Source: Mycolicibacterium chlorophenolicum
GTDB lineage: Bacteria; Actinomycetota; Actinomycetes; Mycobacteriales; Mycobacteriaceae
Direction: 5' to 3'
DNA: 34,390 bases
Assembly: GCF_001044235.1 (NCBI RefSeq)
Contig: NZ_JYNL01000069.1
Location: 89,322-123,711 of the forward strand
Shown here piece after piece: positions 1-6,931 of this stretch (positions within the stretch are counted from its first letter, which is position 1; the number at the start of each line of letters is the position of its first letter). A program made the position numbers and the translations under genes. Under the pieces are notes generated by a model, which saw only the letters and a program-made list of their open reading frames with translations, made no database searches and was not told the DNA's origin.

Positions 1-893
1 ATGACGGTGACGGGTAATCCGTTGTGCTGGCCCAGCTCCCCGGAGCACAGCGCCATCCGGCCGACCGCGAGCCAGGCGTCGTGGCGACGCTGCGCCGGAC
101 TGCGGGTGTCAGCGCGGCGCTGCTGCTCGTCAGGCTGGCCGTCGATGCAGGGGGTGTCGTCGTCGGGGTTGCAGGCGCCGGGGGCGGCGAGTTTGGCCTC
201 GAGGGCTTCATAGACCGCCCGCCATTCCGGAGTCACCCAGCCCGACAGCTTGCTCATCCCGTCGGCCTGCTGCTCACCCAGGGTGACACCACGGCGGCGG
301 GCGCGTTCGGCGTCGGTGGGTTCGGGACCGTCCTGATCGATCTTCGCCGCCAACCGCTCGGCCGCCTTCTTCAAGTCCTCGGGCTTCAGGCCCGCACCCA
401 CCGAGGCCAACTGGCGGTCCGCGGCGGCCCGGGTGCCCACATCCACCCAGCCGGGCAGCTTGTCATGAAAGGTCGCGATCACCGCCACATGCTCAGCATC
501 GAGGGCGCCACGGGCTTGGGCGGCGGCGGTGGCCTCCCACACCGGCGCCAACGGCTCCCCGCTGATCGCTCGGCGCGGGCCCAGCGAAGCGGCGTGCTCC
601 AGCCGGCGTTTGGCCTCACGATCAGAGACGCGCAGCGCGGTGGTGAGCACCTTCTTCCACGACGACTCACCCAGGCACCGCGGCTCCGTCTCGGCGGTCA
701 GCCGGGCCAACACCCGATGCTCCAACGCCGGGACGCTGCGCAGCACGGTCGTCACCTCTGCGAGCAGCTCCACGAGCTCGCGGTGGGACAGGGTGTCGCA
801 GGCGTCGTGCAGCATCGCGATCTGCGAACGGATCGCCTCCACCGCACTCGCGACTTCCCCCACATATCGAACACTAGTTCGAACCACCGACAT
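1..893 (-). CDS. 13E12-repeat family (DUF222) protein, C-terminus cut by window edge
   Basis: Reading the minus strand from ATG at 893 gives an open frame of 297 codons that runs off the left edge without a stop. The protein has the look of the DUF222/13E12 repeat family: an N-terminal helical region followed by a segment with ESSWKKVLTTALRVSDREA and a later GVTLGEQQADGMSKL stretch. Family members usually end in an HNH nuclease domain, which would lie outside the window, so nuclease function is inferred and not seen. A GTG at 863 is an alternative start; it would place the perfect SOS box (867-882) just upstream of the gene rather than inside its first codons. In M. tuberculosis the related REP13E12 genes are known to carry SOS boxes. 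The cyclase follows 80 nt downstream of this start on the same strand. Confidence 0.85.
   Translation of the reverse strand, partial: MSVVRTSVRYVGEVASAVEAIRSQIAMLHDACDTLSHRELVELLAEVTTVLRSVPALEHRVLARLTAETEPRCLGESSWKKVLTTALRVSDREAKRRLEHAASLGPRRAISGEPLAPVWEATAAAQARGALDAEHVAVIATFHDKLPGWVDVGTRAAADRQLASVGAGLKPEDLKKAAERLAAKIDQDGPEPTDAERARRRGVTLGEQQADGMSKLSGWVTPEWRAVYEALEAKLAAPGACNPDDDTPCIDGQPDEQQRRADTRSPAQRRHDAWLAVGRMALCSGELGQHNGLPVTV
867..882. promoter_or_regulatory. Perfect mycobacterial SOS (LexA) box
   Basis: The sequence TCGAAC-ACTA-GTTCGA matches the mycobacterial SOS box consensus TCGAAC-N4-GTTCGA in all 12 fixed positions. It lies 11-26 nt inside the 13E12-family gene if ATG 893 is the start, or 4 nt upstream if GTG 863 is the start. 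LexA repression of this gene and induction by DNA damage is the inference. Confidence 0.85.
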
Positions 894-973
894 GTCCGCC
901 GCGATTTGTGACAGCAGAAACGCAAGTGGCCAAAGATTTTTGAGAGGTTCGCGGCGCCAATTCAGCCCTGCGC

Positions 974-2101
974 TTACTCTCCGTCCGCCCCAGCGCCCCG
1001 CGCCCGGAACAGCTTGATGTCGGACTTGAATCCCTTCAGGTGCCGGGCGCCGGCGAACGACCAGACGAACCGCTCGTCGTCGCCGATCGCCTCACGCGCG
1101 GACTCGGACACCAGAACCGATCCGGGGCGGGCAGCGCCGGTCACGCGGGCGGCGAGGTTCACCGGGCTGCCGAACCAGTCCCCCTCCCGGCTCACCGCCA
1201 TTCCGGTGGCCACGCCGACGCGCAGCCGCGGAAAGTCGCTGTCGCCGTCGGTTGCGTCGACCAGTCGCAGCACCGCCTCCAGCAGCGGCGCCGGCTCCGG
1301 ACTGACCAGCATCACCTCGTCGCCGATGGTCTTGATGAAGCGCACCGGCGCGACGGCGACCTCCCGCGTCATGTCCGCGAGCCGCTGCGCGAGCCGCTCG
1401 AGATCCTCGGGCGGCAACGCCTCCCCGAGCCGGGTGAATCCGACGAGGTCGGCGAACGCGATCGTGACCAGTCGCGCGCCCGGCAGGTGCTGCCCCTCGG
1501 CGCGTTCGGTGGCGTTGACGGCCTCGGTCTCGATGGCGTGCCGGAGCTGCAGCAGCAGGACATCCTGGATCAACGGCCCGAGCAGCGGCGCCAGCCCTGC
1601 CACCAGCGACTCCGACGCCTTGGCGATCTCCAATTCCGTTGCTGACGGGTGTAATACGGCGGCCAAGGCCGCGTAGCGCATCGCCTCCGCGGCACGCGCG
1701 AGACCGTCGCCGAGCAGCCGGGTGATCTGCACCAGCTCGTCGGCATCGATCCCGGCGGCCAGGAAGTCGCGGGTGAACTTGGCCGCCTCGGCGTCGGCGC
1801 GCAGCAGCACGGCCGCGTCGGGATCCTCGACCCGCGGCAACCCCATCGCGCGCTGGATCCGCTCGAAGAGCTCCAACTCGACGCCGTGCTTCTCGGCCGC
1901 CTCCCGCGCCGACACGTACACGCCGTCGTCGCCGATGACACGGCGCGACGCCAGCAGCATCGGCGAGGTGCTCGCCTTGATCTGCTCGATCGTCACGCCC
2001 CGTTCGAGCAGCCAGGGGATCAGCTCGGCACGCTCGGCCCGCGCGCTGCCCTCGAGCCCGTCGAGCAGCCCGGTCGCTTCGAGATCGACGTCGTCGGTCA
2101 C
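974..2101 (-). CDS. Class III adenylyl cyclase with N-terminal autoinhibitory domain (Rv1264-like)
   Basis: A 375-residue protein that should make cAMP from ATP in the cytoplasm. Residues 1-200 resemble the all-helical regulatory domain of the pH-sensing cyclase Rv1264, and residues about 207-367 form the catalytic domain. Visible catalytic residues are the metal-binding Asp218 (FADLVGFT) and Asp261 (IKTIGD), the purine-recognising Lys257 and Asp308 (GDWFGSPVN), and the transition-state Asn315 and Arg319. All canonical residues are present, so it should be an active homodimer. The chosen GTG start at 2101 has the hexamer TAGGTT 6 nt upstream, fitting leaderless transcription. It diverges from the glycosylase gene. 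Acid activation is known for Rv1264 and inferred here. Confidence 0.93.
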   Translation of the reverse strand: MTDDVDLEATGLLDGLEGSARAERAELIPWLLERGVTIEQIKASTSPMLLASRRVIGDDGVYVSAREAAEKHGVELELFERIQRAMGLPRVEDPDAAVLLRADAEAAKFTRDFLAAGIDADELVQITRLLGDGLARAAEAMRYAALAAVLHPSATELEIAKASESLVAGLAPLLGPLIQDVLLLQLRHAIETEAVNATERAEGQHLPGARLVTIAFADLVGFTRLGEALPPEDLERLAQRLADMTREVAVAPVRFIKTIGDEVMLVSPEPAPLLEAVLRLVDATDGDSDFPRLRVGVATGMAVSREGDWFGSPVNLAARVTGAARPGSVLVSESAREAIGDDERFVWSFAGARHLKGFKSDIKLFRARGAGADGE

Positions 2102-2107
2102 CGGCTC

Positions 2108-2113
2108 AACCTA
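2108..2113 (-). promoter_or_regulatory. -10 element for the cyclase gene
   Basis: On the minus strand TAGGTT (TANNNT type) lies 6 nt before GTG 2101, so transcription would begin at or next to the start codon. It overlaps by two bases the oppositely oriented TACCGT of the glycosylase gene. Confidence 0.55.
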
Positions 2114-2117
2114 CCGT
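2112..2117 (+). promoter_or_regulatory. Candidate -10 element for the deoxyinosine glycosylase gene
   Basis: TACCGT fits TANNNT and would give a start site near 2124, leaving a leader of about 10 nt that contains AGGAG (2127-2131). The Shine-Dalgarno to ATG 2134 distance is only 2 nt, shorter than normal. Confidence 0.4.
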
Positions 2118-2133
2118 GCGCTACACAGGAGTC

Positions 2134-2625
2134 ATGACCTCACCGACGGTGCGCAGCTTTCCGCCGCTCGCGACGGCCGACGCCCGGATCCTGATCCTGG
2201 GCAACATGCCCGGAGTCGTGTCGCTACAGGCCGACCAGTACTACGCGCATCCGCGCAACGGGTTCTGGCGGATCACCGCAGAGCTCTTCGGGTTCGACGC
2301 CGCGGCGCCCTACGACGACCGCGTCCGCCGGCTCACCGGGGCCGGGGTCGCCGTCTGGGATGTCCTGCAGTCCTGTCGCCGCATCGGCAGCCTCGACGCC
2401 GCCGTCGAACCGGACAGCATGGTGGCCAACGACTTCGCGGACTTCTACGCCGCGCACCCGGGAATCAGCCACGTCTACTTCAACGGGGCGGCGGCCGAAC
2501 GCAACTACCGTCGGCTGGTGGAGGTGACGGGGCCGCGGCAGTACACGCGGCTCCCCTCGACGAGCCCGGCCCACACCTGGACCGTCGAGACGAAACTCGC
2601 CGCCTGGCGCGCGATCACGGCGTGA
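2134..2625 (+). CDS. DNA-deoxyinosine (hypoxanthine) glycosylase, UDG superfamily family 6
   Basis: A 163-residue cytoplasmic repair enzyme expected to remove hypoxanthine (deaminated adenine) from DNA. Visible family signatures are GNMPG at 23-27, the HPRNGFW motif at 39-45 with its characteristic Asn42, and the C-terminal STSPAH loop at 142-147 that takes the place of the classic UDG HPS loop. The size fits the family. ATG 2134 is preferred to GTG 2116 because homologs begin only a few residues before the ILILGNMPG strand, and GTG 2116 would sit inside the -10 hexamer. The last 11 bases overlap the convergent AraC gene. Membership of the superfamily is well supported; the exact substrate is inferred from the subfamily. 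Confidence 0.85.
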   Translation: MTSPTVRSFPPLATADARILILGNMPGVVSLQADQYYAHPRNGFWRITAELFGFDAAAPYDDRVRRLTGAGVAVWDVLQSCRRIGSLDAAVEPDSMVANDFADFYAAHPGISHVYFNGAAAERNYRRLVEVTGPRQYTRLPSTSPAHTWTVETKLAAWRAITA

Positions 2626-3454
2626 GGCGAGCGTGCGCGACGGCGTACTCCCCCGGCGTGCACCCCAGCATCGCGCGGAAGTCGTTGATGAAGTGGGCCT
2701 GGTCGTACCACCCCAGCCGGACCGCCAGATCCGCGAAATCGACGTCGGCGCAGCTCTCGATCTCCAGCGCGGCGTTCTGCAGCCGGTAGCGGCACAACAC
2801 CCACTTGGCCGGCACCCCGACGTAGCGCCGGAACACACGCTGCGTCGTGCGTGCGCTCCACGGCGACAGCGCCATCACTTGCTCGACCCGATGGATGCCG
2901 GTGTCGTCGCGCATCCGGTCGACCAGGCCGGTCACCGCCCGATAGGTCGAGTCCGGCTCAGGCGCCGCACCGATCAGCCGATCCCATTGCCCTGCAGCAT
3001 CGTTCACGTCATCAGCGATGTGGACGGGGCCGCCGAACAGATCGTCCCCGACAGCCCGGATCCGGCCCGTCATCGCCGCGGCGTCCCCGCCGAACCTCGC
3101 GGTGAATCCCCCGGGCCGGAACCGCGCACCGACGACGGCACCCCGTTCGCTGAGGGTGGTGCGGAACACGTGCGCCACGACGCCGTGCACCAGCGTGGCC
3201 GGTAGCGAAAAGCCATGTCGCACGCGATCGGAACCCCATTCGTGGGTCAGATGCAGCGAAGGAAACGTGATCACCGTGTTCTCGACCGGCGACCGGCCGC
3301 GCAGGTCCCACGTGACCGACCAGAAGTGCTCGACGAACCGCGCGGTGTCGCTGCTGGGCGCCCAACGCTGCAGGTCGTACAGCGACGAACTCGCTGACCG
3401 GCCGACCACACCGCGCGTCGGCGGCTCGACTGTCGCCTTTTTCCAAGCCCCCAT
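2615..3454 (-). CDS. AraC-family transcriptional regulator
   Basis: A 279-residue DNA-binding protein. Residues about 20-165 form an N-terminal ligand or regulatory domain of the DUF6597 type (ARFVEHFWSVTWDL near 38-51, then RFRPGGFTARFGG at 111-123). Residues about 180-272 carry two helix-turn-helix units, the second recognisable as LAVRLGWYDQAHFINDF at 243-259 followed by GCTPGEY. The ATG at 3454 is chosen because TAGCCT sits 7 nt upstream and a longer version would run into the divergent VOC gene. The divergent arrangement with 27 bp between starts suggests it may regulate the VOC gene and itself; the ligand is unknown. Confidence 0.87.
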   Translation of the reverse strand: MGAWKKATVEPPTRGVVGRSASSSLYDLQRWAPSSDTARFVEHFWSVTWDLRGRSPVENTVITFPSLHLTHEWGSDRVRHGFSLPATLVHGVVAHVFRTTLSERGAVVGARFRPGGFTARFGGDAAAMTGRIRAVGDDLFGGPVHIADDVNDAAGQWDRLIGAAPEPDSTYRAVTGLVDRMRDDTGIHRVEQVMALSPWSARTTQRVFRRYVGVPAKWVLCRYRLQNAALEIESCADVDFADLAVRLGWYDQAHFINDFRAMLGCTPGEYAVAHARLTP

Positions 3455-3461
3455 GGCATCG

Positions 3462-3467
3462 AGGCTA
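3462..3467 (-). promoter_or_regulatory. -10 element for the AraC gene
   Basis: Minus-strand TAGCCT lies 7 nt before ATG 3454, consistent with a leaderless mRNA. It occupies the 27-bp gap shared with the divergent VOC gene. Confidence 0.45.
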
Positions 3468-3481
3468 CGAAACTCGGGGGC

Positions 3482-3955
3482 ATGTCTGCACACCCCATCC
3501 CTTCCGGATACACCAGCCTGACCCCGTTCCTCTGCGTCGACGGCGCCACTGCGGCCATCGACTTCTACACCGCGGCGTTCGGCGCCACGGTCGTCGAGAA
3601 GATGGACCGCCCCGACGGCACCGTCGCCCACGCCGAACTCGACTTCGGCTCCGGCCGTCTGCAACTCGGCGATCCGGCCGAGGCCTACAAGATCACCGCG
3701 CCCGACCCCTCCGCCGACGTGGCGACGTTCTCGATCGCGCTGTACTGCAGCGATGTCGACGACGTCGTGGACCGGGCGCGCCGCGCAGGTGCGACGGTGC
3801 GGGAGGAACCGCAGGACTTCGCCACCGGCGACAGATTCGCCTCCCTAAGAGACCCGTTCGGGGTCCGCTGGACGGTGATGACACGCATCGAGGACGTCTC
3901 CGCCGAGGAGCGGGACCGTCGGCTGGGCGAATGGGCCGAGCAGAACGTCCACTAG
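3482..3955 (+). CDS. VOC-superfamily (PhnB/glyoxalase-like) protein
   Basis: A 157-residue protein with one beta-alpha-beta-beta-beta vicinal oxygen chelate fold repeated in two halves. The N-terminal half holds TPFLCVDGATAAIDFYTAAFGA and the C-terminal half SIALYCSDVDDVVDRA followed by the PhnB-type ending GDRFASLRDPFGVRW. PhnB-like VOC proteins lack a settled function in general and no substrate can be named. It is followed after 9 nt by the HIT gene on the same strand, though that gene also has its own -10 hexamer overlapping this gene's TAG stop. Divergent from an AraC regulator that may control it. Confidence 0.87.
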   Translation: MSAHPIPSGYTSLTPFLCVDGATAAIDFYTAAFGATVVEKMDRPDGTVAHAELDFGSGRLQLGDPAEAYKITAPDPSADVATFSIALYCSDVDDVVDRARRAGATVREEPQDFATGDRFASLRDPFGVRWTVMTRIEDVSAEERDRRLGEWAEQNVH

Positions 3956-3958
3956 CGT
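3953..3958 (+). promoter_or_regulatory. -10 element for the HIT gene, overlapping the VOC stop codon
   Basis: TAGCGT starts with the TAG stop of the VOC gene and ends 6 nt before ATG 3965, the spacing of a leaderless promoter. Confidence 0.5.
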
Positions 3959-3964
3959 GGCGGG

Positions 3965-4402
3965 ATGTCCTGCGTCTTCTGCGCCATCGTCGAGGGTGCC
4001 GCTCCCGCCATCAGGATCCACGAGGACGACGACTACCTCGCGATCCTCGACATCCGGCCCTTCACCCGCGGCCACACGCTGGTCATCCCAAAGCGCCACA
4101 CCGTCGACCTGACCGACACCCCGCCGGAGACGGTGGCCGCGATGACCGTGCTCGGCCAGCGCATCGCGAAGGCGGCACGGGCCTCGGGTCTGCACGCCGA
4201 CGGCAACAACATCGCGATCAACGACGGCAGAGCGGCCTTCCAGACGGTGTTCCACATCCACCTGCACGTCGTACCGCGCCGCGACGGCGACAAGCTGTCC
4301 TTCGCCAAGGGCATGCTGGTGCGCCGCGACAACGACCGCGAGGAGACCGGGCGGCTGCTGCGCGAGGCACTGGCGCAGATCGACACCGCCGAGTTGGATT
4401 GA
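3965..4402 (+). CDS. HIT-family nucleotide hydrolase (Rv1262c-like)
   Basis: A 145-residue histidine-triad protein. The hallmark HxHxHxx is HIHLHVV at residues 97-103, with His99 the expected catalytic nucleophile. Cys3 and Cys6 (CVFC), together with a conserved His, suggest the structural zinc site common in bacterial members. Families of this type hydrolyse phosphoramidate or phosphodiester bonds of adenosine nucleotides such as AMP-lysine or diadenosine polyphosphates; the precise substrate here is unknown. The stop is 4 nt before the next gene, so the two are probably co-transcribed, matching the adjacency of Rv1262c and Rv1261c in M. tuberculosis. Confidence 0.92.
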   Translation: MSCVFCAIVEGAAPAIRIHEDDDYLAILDIRPFTRGHTLVIPKRHTVDLTDTPPETVAAMTVLGQRIAKAARASGLHADGNNIAINDGRAAFQTVFHIHLHVVPRRDGDKLSFAKGMLVRRDNDREETGRLLREALAQIDTAELD

Positions 4403-4406
4403 CCAG

Positions 4407-4865
4407 ATGAACATCGCTCTGTGGATCGAGCAGAACATCGGCACCCGGCTGCTGATGGTGCACGACAGCCTGTATAAACGCACCAACGGCCGGATCGGTC
4501 ACCGCATCCCACTGCCCGGCGTACCGCCGAGCCTGCTGCTGCACACCGTCGGCGCGAAGACCGGCAAGCAGCGGACCAATACGCTGTCGTACTTCCCAGA
4601 CGGCGGCCACTACTACGTCGTCGCCTCCAAGGGCGGCGACCCCAGGGCGCCGGGCTGGTACCACAACCTCAAGGCGAAACCGGACATCGAGATCAACATC
4701 GGGCCACGGCGATTGGCGGTCACAGCCACGCCGGTGCCGGCCGACGATCCCGACTATCCGCGGCTGTGGGAGTTGGTCAACCGGGACAACAGCAACCGGT
4801 ACAACGGCTACCAGAGCCGGACCAGCCGCAAGATCCCGCTGGTGCGGCTGACACCGAAGAGCTAG
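4407..4865 (+). CDS. Deazaflavin (F420)-dependent nitroreductase/quinone reductase (Rv1261c-like)
   Basis: A 152-residue split beta-barrel protein of the Ddn family. Recognisable parts are LLLHTVGAKTGKQRTN at 48-63 (the F420-phosphate-binding GxKTGxxR segment), YFPDGGHYYVVASKGGDP, the WYHNLKAKPD motif and a C-terminal YNGYQSRTSRKIPL. Family members use reduced F420 to reduce quinones and nitroaromatics, and the M. tuberculosis homolog Rv1261c is described as an F420H2-dependent quinone reductase. It lies 4 nt after the HIT gene. Its stop codon TAG shares the palindrome CTAG with the stop of the convergent LLM gene. Confidence 0.9.
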   Translation: MNIALWIEQNIGTRLLMVHDSLYKRTNGRIGHRIPLPGVPPSLLLHTVGAKTGKQRTNTLSYFPDGGHYYVVASKGGDPRAPGWYHNLKAKPDIEINIGPRRLAVTATPVPADDPDYPRLWELVNRDNSNRYNGYQSRTSRKIPLVRLTPKS

Positions 4866-5911
4866 AACAGCTCCTTGGCGAGCAGCTCAAGGGTGGCCTC
4901 GCGGGCCGGCGCGGCCGCCGGATCGGTGCCGCGGTGCGCCGAGGCGACCGGGTGGATCATCACCTCGTCGACGTCGAACGAGGCAGCCAGCGCACGTACC
5001 TGCTCGGCGGCCTCGGACGGGCTGCCCACGACAGCTTGGCGCAGACCCGCGTCGATGACGGCCTGCGCCCGGGGGCCGAGGTGCTGCGTCTCGGCGTCCT
5101 CCACCAGGTCCACCGCGCCCAGCGGCACCCCGGTCCGCAGCCGCGCCATCATCTGCAGGTTCGGCAGCACCAGACGCATTGCCTCGTGGTGTGTTTCGGC
5201 GACGACGGCGTTGACGGTGAGGAACGTGACAGGCTCGGGGGTCAGCTCGCTGGGCCGGAACTCGTCGCGGTAGGTCTGCAGCGCCTCCGCGGTGCCCTGA
5301 CCCGAGAAGTGGTGGGCGAACACGTACGGCAGACCCTTGGCCGCAGCCAGGTGCGCCGAGTACATCGACGACCCGAGCAGCCACAGCGTCGGCTCCGACG
5401 CGGCGGCCGGCGTGGCCTTGAGGATGTAGTTGTCGCGCATCAGGTCACGCGGCAATGCCACCCGCACTCCCCGGGCGCTCATCAGCGCGACGACGTCGTC
5501 GAGGTACTCGGGGAACGCCTCGATGTCCCGGTCGTCCCGGCCGGCGGCACCGCGCAGCGCCATCGACGTCACCGGGTCCGAGCCGGGGGCGCGGCCGATG
5601 CCCAGGTCGATGCGTCCCGGATGGGCCGCTTCGAGCAGCGCGAACTGCTCGGCGACCGCCAGGGGTGCGTGGTTGGGCAGCATCACCCCGCCGGAACCGA
5701 GACGCAGCGCCGTGGTGTGCGCGGCGAGGTGGGCCAGCAGCACCGGCGGGCTGGTCGCCGCCACCGAGGGCATGTTGTGGTGCTCGGCCACCCAGTAGCG
5801 GGTGTAGCCGAGCCGGTCGGCGGTCTGGGCCAGGCGTGTCGTCGCGGCCAGCGCATCGGAGGTGTTCTGGTCGGAGCGCACGGGAACGAGGTCGAGGACG
5901 GAAAGGCGCAT
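4862..5911 (-). CDS. LLM-class flavin-dependent oxidoreductase
   Basis: A 349-residue TIM-barrel flavoenzyme of the bacterial-luciferase-like family. Signature features are YTRYWVAEHHNMPSVA near 37-52, LRLGSGGVMLPNHAPL around 70-85 and PGRIDLGIGRAPGSDP around 97-112, which bind the flavin phosphate. It resembles the MsnO8/LuxA-like group; whether it uses FMN or F420 and on what substrate is not visible. ATG 5911 starts exactly at the first beta strand (MRLSVLDLVPV), and a longer reading upstream only overlaps udgB. It lies 47 nt downstream of udgB on the same strand. Confidence 0.9.
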   Translation of the reverse strand: MRLSVLDLVPVRSDQNTSDALAATTRLAQTADRLGYTRYWVAEHHNMPSVAATSPPVLLAHLAAHTTALRLGSGGVMLPNHAPLAVAEQFALLEAAHPGRIDLGIGRAPGSDPVTSMALRGAAGRDDRDIEAFPEYLDDVVALMSARGVRVALPRDLMRDNYILKATPAAASEPTLWLLGSSMYSAHLAAAKGLPYVFAHHFSGQGTAEALQTYRDEFRPSELTPEPVTFLTVNAVVAETHHEAMRLVLPNLQMMARLRTGVPLGAVDLVEDAETQHLGPRAQAVIDAGLRQAVVGSPSEAAEQVRALAASFDVDEVMIHPVASAHRGTDPAAAPAREATLELLAKELF

Positions 5912-5958
5912 TGATTGTGCAACGCGCCGAGGGGTCGCGACGTTCCCGATCGGCGTGA

Positions 5959-6792
5959 TCAACGCGCCGGCATCGCCCTGGCCTGGGCGAAGATGTCGTC
6001 CATCATCGCGGGGGTCAGCCGGCCGGTGAACGTGTTCTGCTGGCTGGGGTGATAGCAGCCCAGCAGCACCACCTCCCCCTGCGGCGTGGACAGGGGCGCC
6101 GTCACCCCGTGACCGAACTTGGGCGCCGGCGTGCCCACCGCCCCGCCGGCCCGGCGGATCATCGCGAGCGCGGCCTGCCACGCGATGCCACCGAGCGCGA
6201 CGATCACCCGCACGTGCGGGCCGATCAGCCGCCACTCCGCGTCCAGCCACGGCGCGCAGGTGCTGCGCTCAGCCGGGGTCGGAGCGTTACCCGGCGGTGC
6301 ACAGCGCACGGCTGCGGCCACCCGAATGTCGTTGAGCACCAACCCGTCTGCGCTGTCGGTGGCTGTCGGTTGATTGGCCAGGGCCGTGCGGTGCAGCGAC
6401 CCGAACAGGAAGTCGCCCGACCGGTCGCCGGTGAACACCCGCCCGGTGCGGTTGGCGCCGTTGGCTGCAGGCGCGAGCCCGACGACCAGGATCCGCGGCT
6501 GTTCGGCGCCGAAGCCCGGGGCCGGCCGGCCCCAGTACGGCTGGTCGGCGAACGACTTGCGCTTCACCGTCGCCACCTCCTCCCGCCAGGCGACCAGCCG
6601 CGGGCAGGCCCGGCACACCGACACCTCGGCGTCGAGCTGGGTGACGGTGGTGGCGGCCTGCGCCAGCGCGGCGACGTCGGCGGGCGTCCCGGCGACCACG
6701 GTGCGCGTGTTCGCGGGGTCGCCCGGCCATCCGGAACCCGGGCGCACCGGGGAGTCGAACAGCGCACCCGTGCGCGGATGGGGCAAACTCAC
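5959..6792 (-). CDS. udgB: Type 5 uracil-DNA glycosylase UdgB (Rv1259-like)
   Basis: A 277-residue DNA repair enzyme that excises uracil, and in related enzymes hypoxanthine and other deaminated or oxidised bases, from double-stranded DNA. Cys60, Cys63, Cys164 and Cys179 are placed as the four ligands of the [4Fe-4S] cluster typical of UDG families 4 and 5. Active-site motif A reads GLAPAANGANRTGR at 105-118, and it lacks the catalytic Asp/Glu of families 1 and 4, the mark of family 5. Motif C is HPSQQNTFTGR at 248-258. The chosen start is GTG 6792. Two copies of a 9-bp repeat lie just upstream. The LLM gene follows and may be co-transcribed. Confidence 0.95.
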   Translation of the reverse strand: MSLPHPRTGALFDSPVRPGSGWPGDPANTRTVVAGTPADVAALAQAATTVTQLDAEVSVCRACPRLVAWREEVATVKRKSFADQPYWGRPAPGFGAEQPRILVVGLAPAANGANRTGRVFTGDRSGDFLFGSLHRTALANQPTATDSADGLVLNDIRVAAAVRCAPPGNAPTPAERSTCAPWLDAEWRLIGPHVRVIVALGGIAWQAALAMIRRAGGAVGTPAPKFGHGVTAPLSTPQGEVVLLGCYHPSQQNTFTGRLTPAMMDDIFAQARAMPAR

Positions 6793-6804
6793 CGGTCCAC
6801 CTGT

Positions 6805-6836
6805 TCGTTACCAGATCGCACGGTTCATCGTTACCA
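6805..6836. repeat. Two 9-bp direct repeats upstream of udgB
   Basis: TCGTTACCA occurs at 6805-6813 and again at 6828-6836, a 23-bp period that places both copies on roughly the same helix face. On the udgB strand it reads TGGTAACGA, 13-44 nt before the GTG. This is a possible regulator-binding pair; no known regulator motif is recognised. Confidence 0.4.
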
Positions 6837-6931
6837 CGAAACACGCTTCGCCTCAGCCGAGCGGCGCCGCACGTCCCGCACCATGGATCGCCTGAGAGAC
6901 ATTGGCCACGGGGTGAGGTGGGGAGAAGTTC

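Noticed and set aside
5912..6250. A 113-codon extension of the LLM oxidoreductase
   Set aside because: It overlaps udgB in another frame and the flavoenzyme fold starts at residue 1 of the shorter reading.
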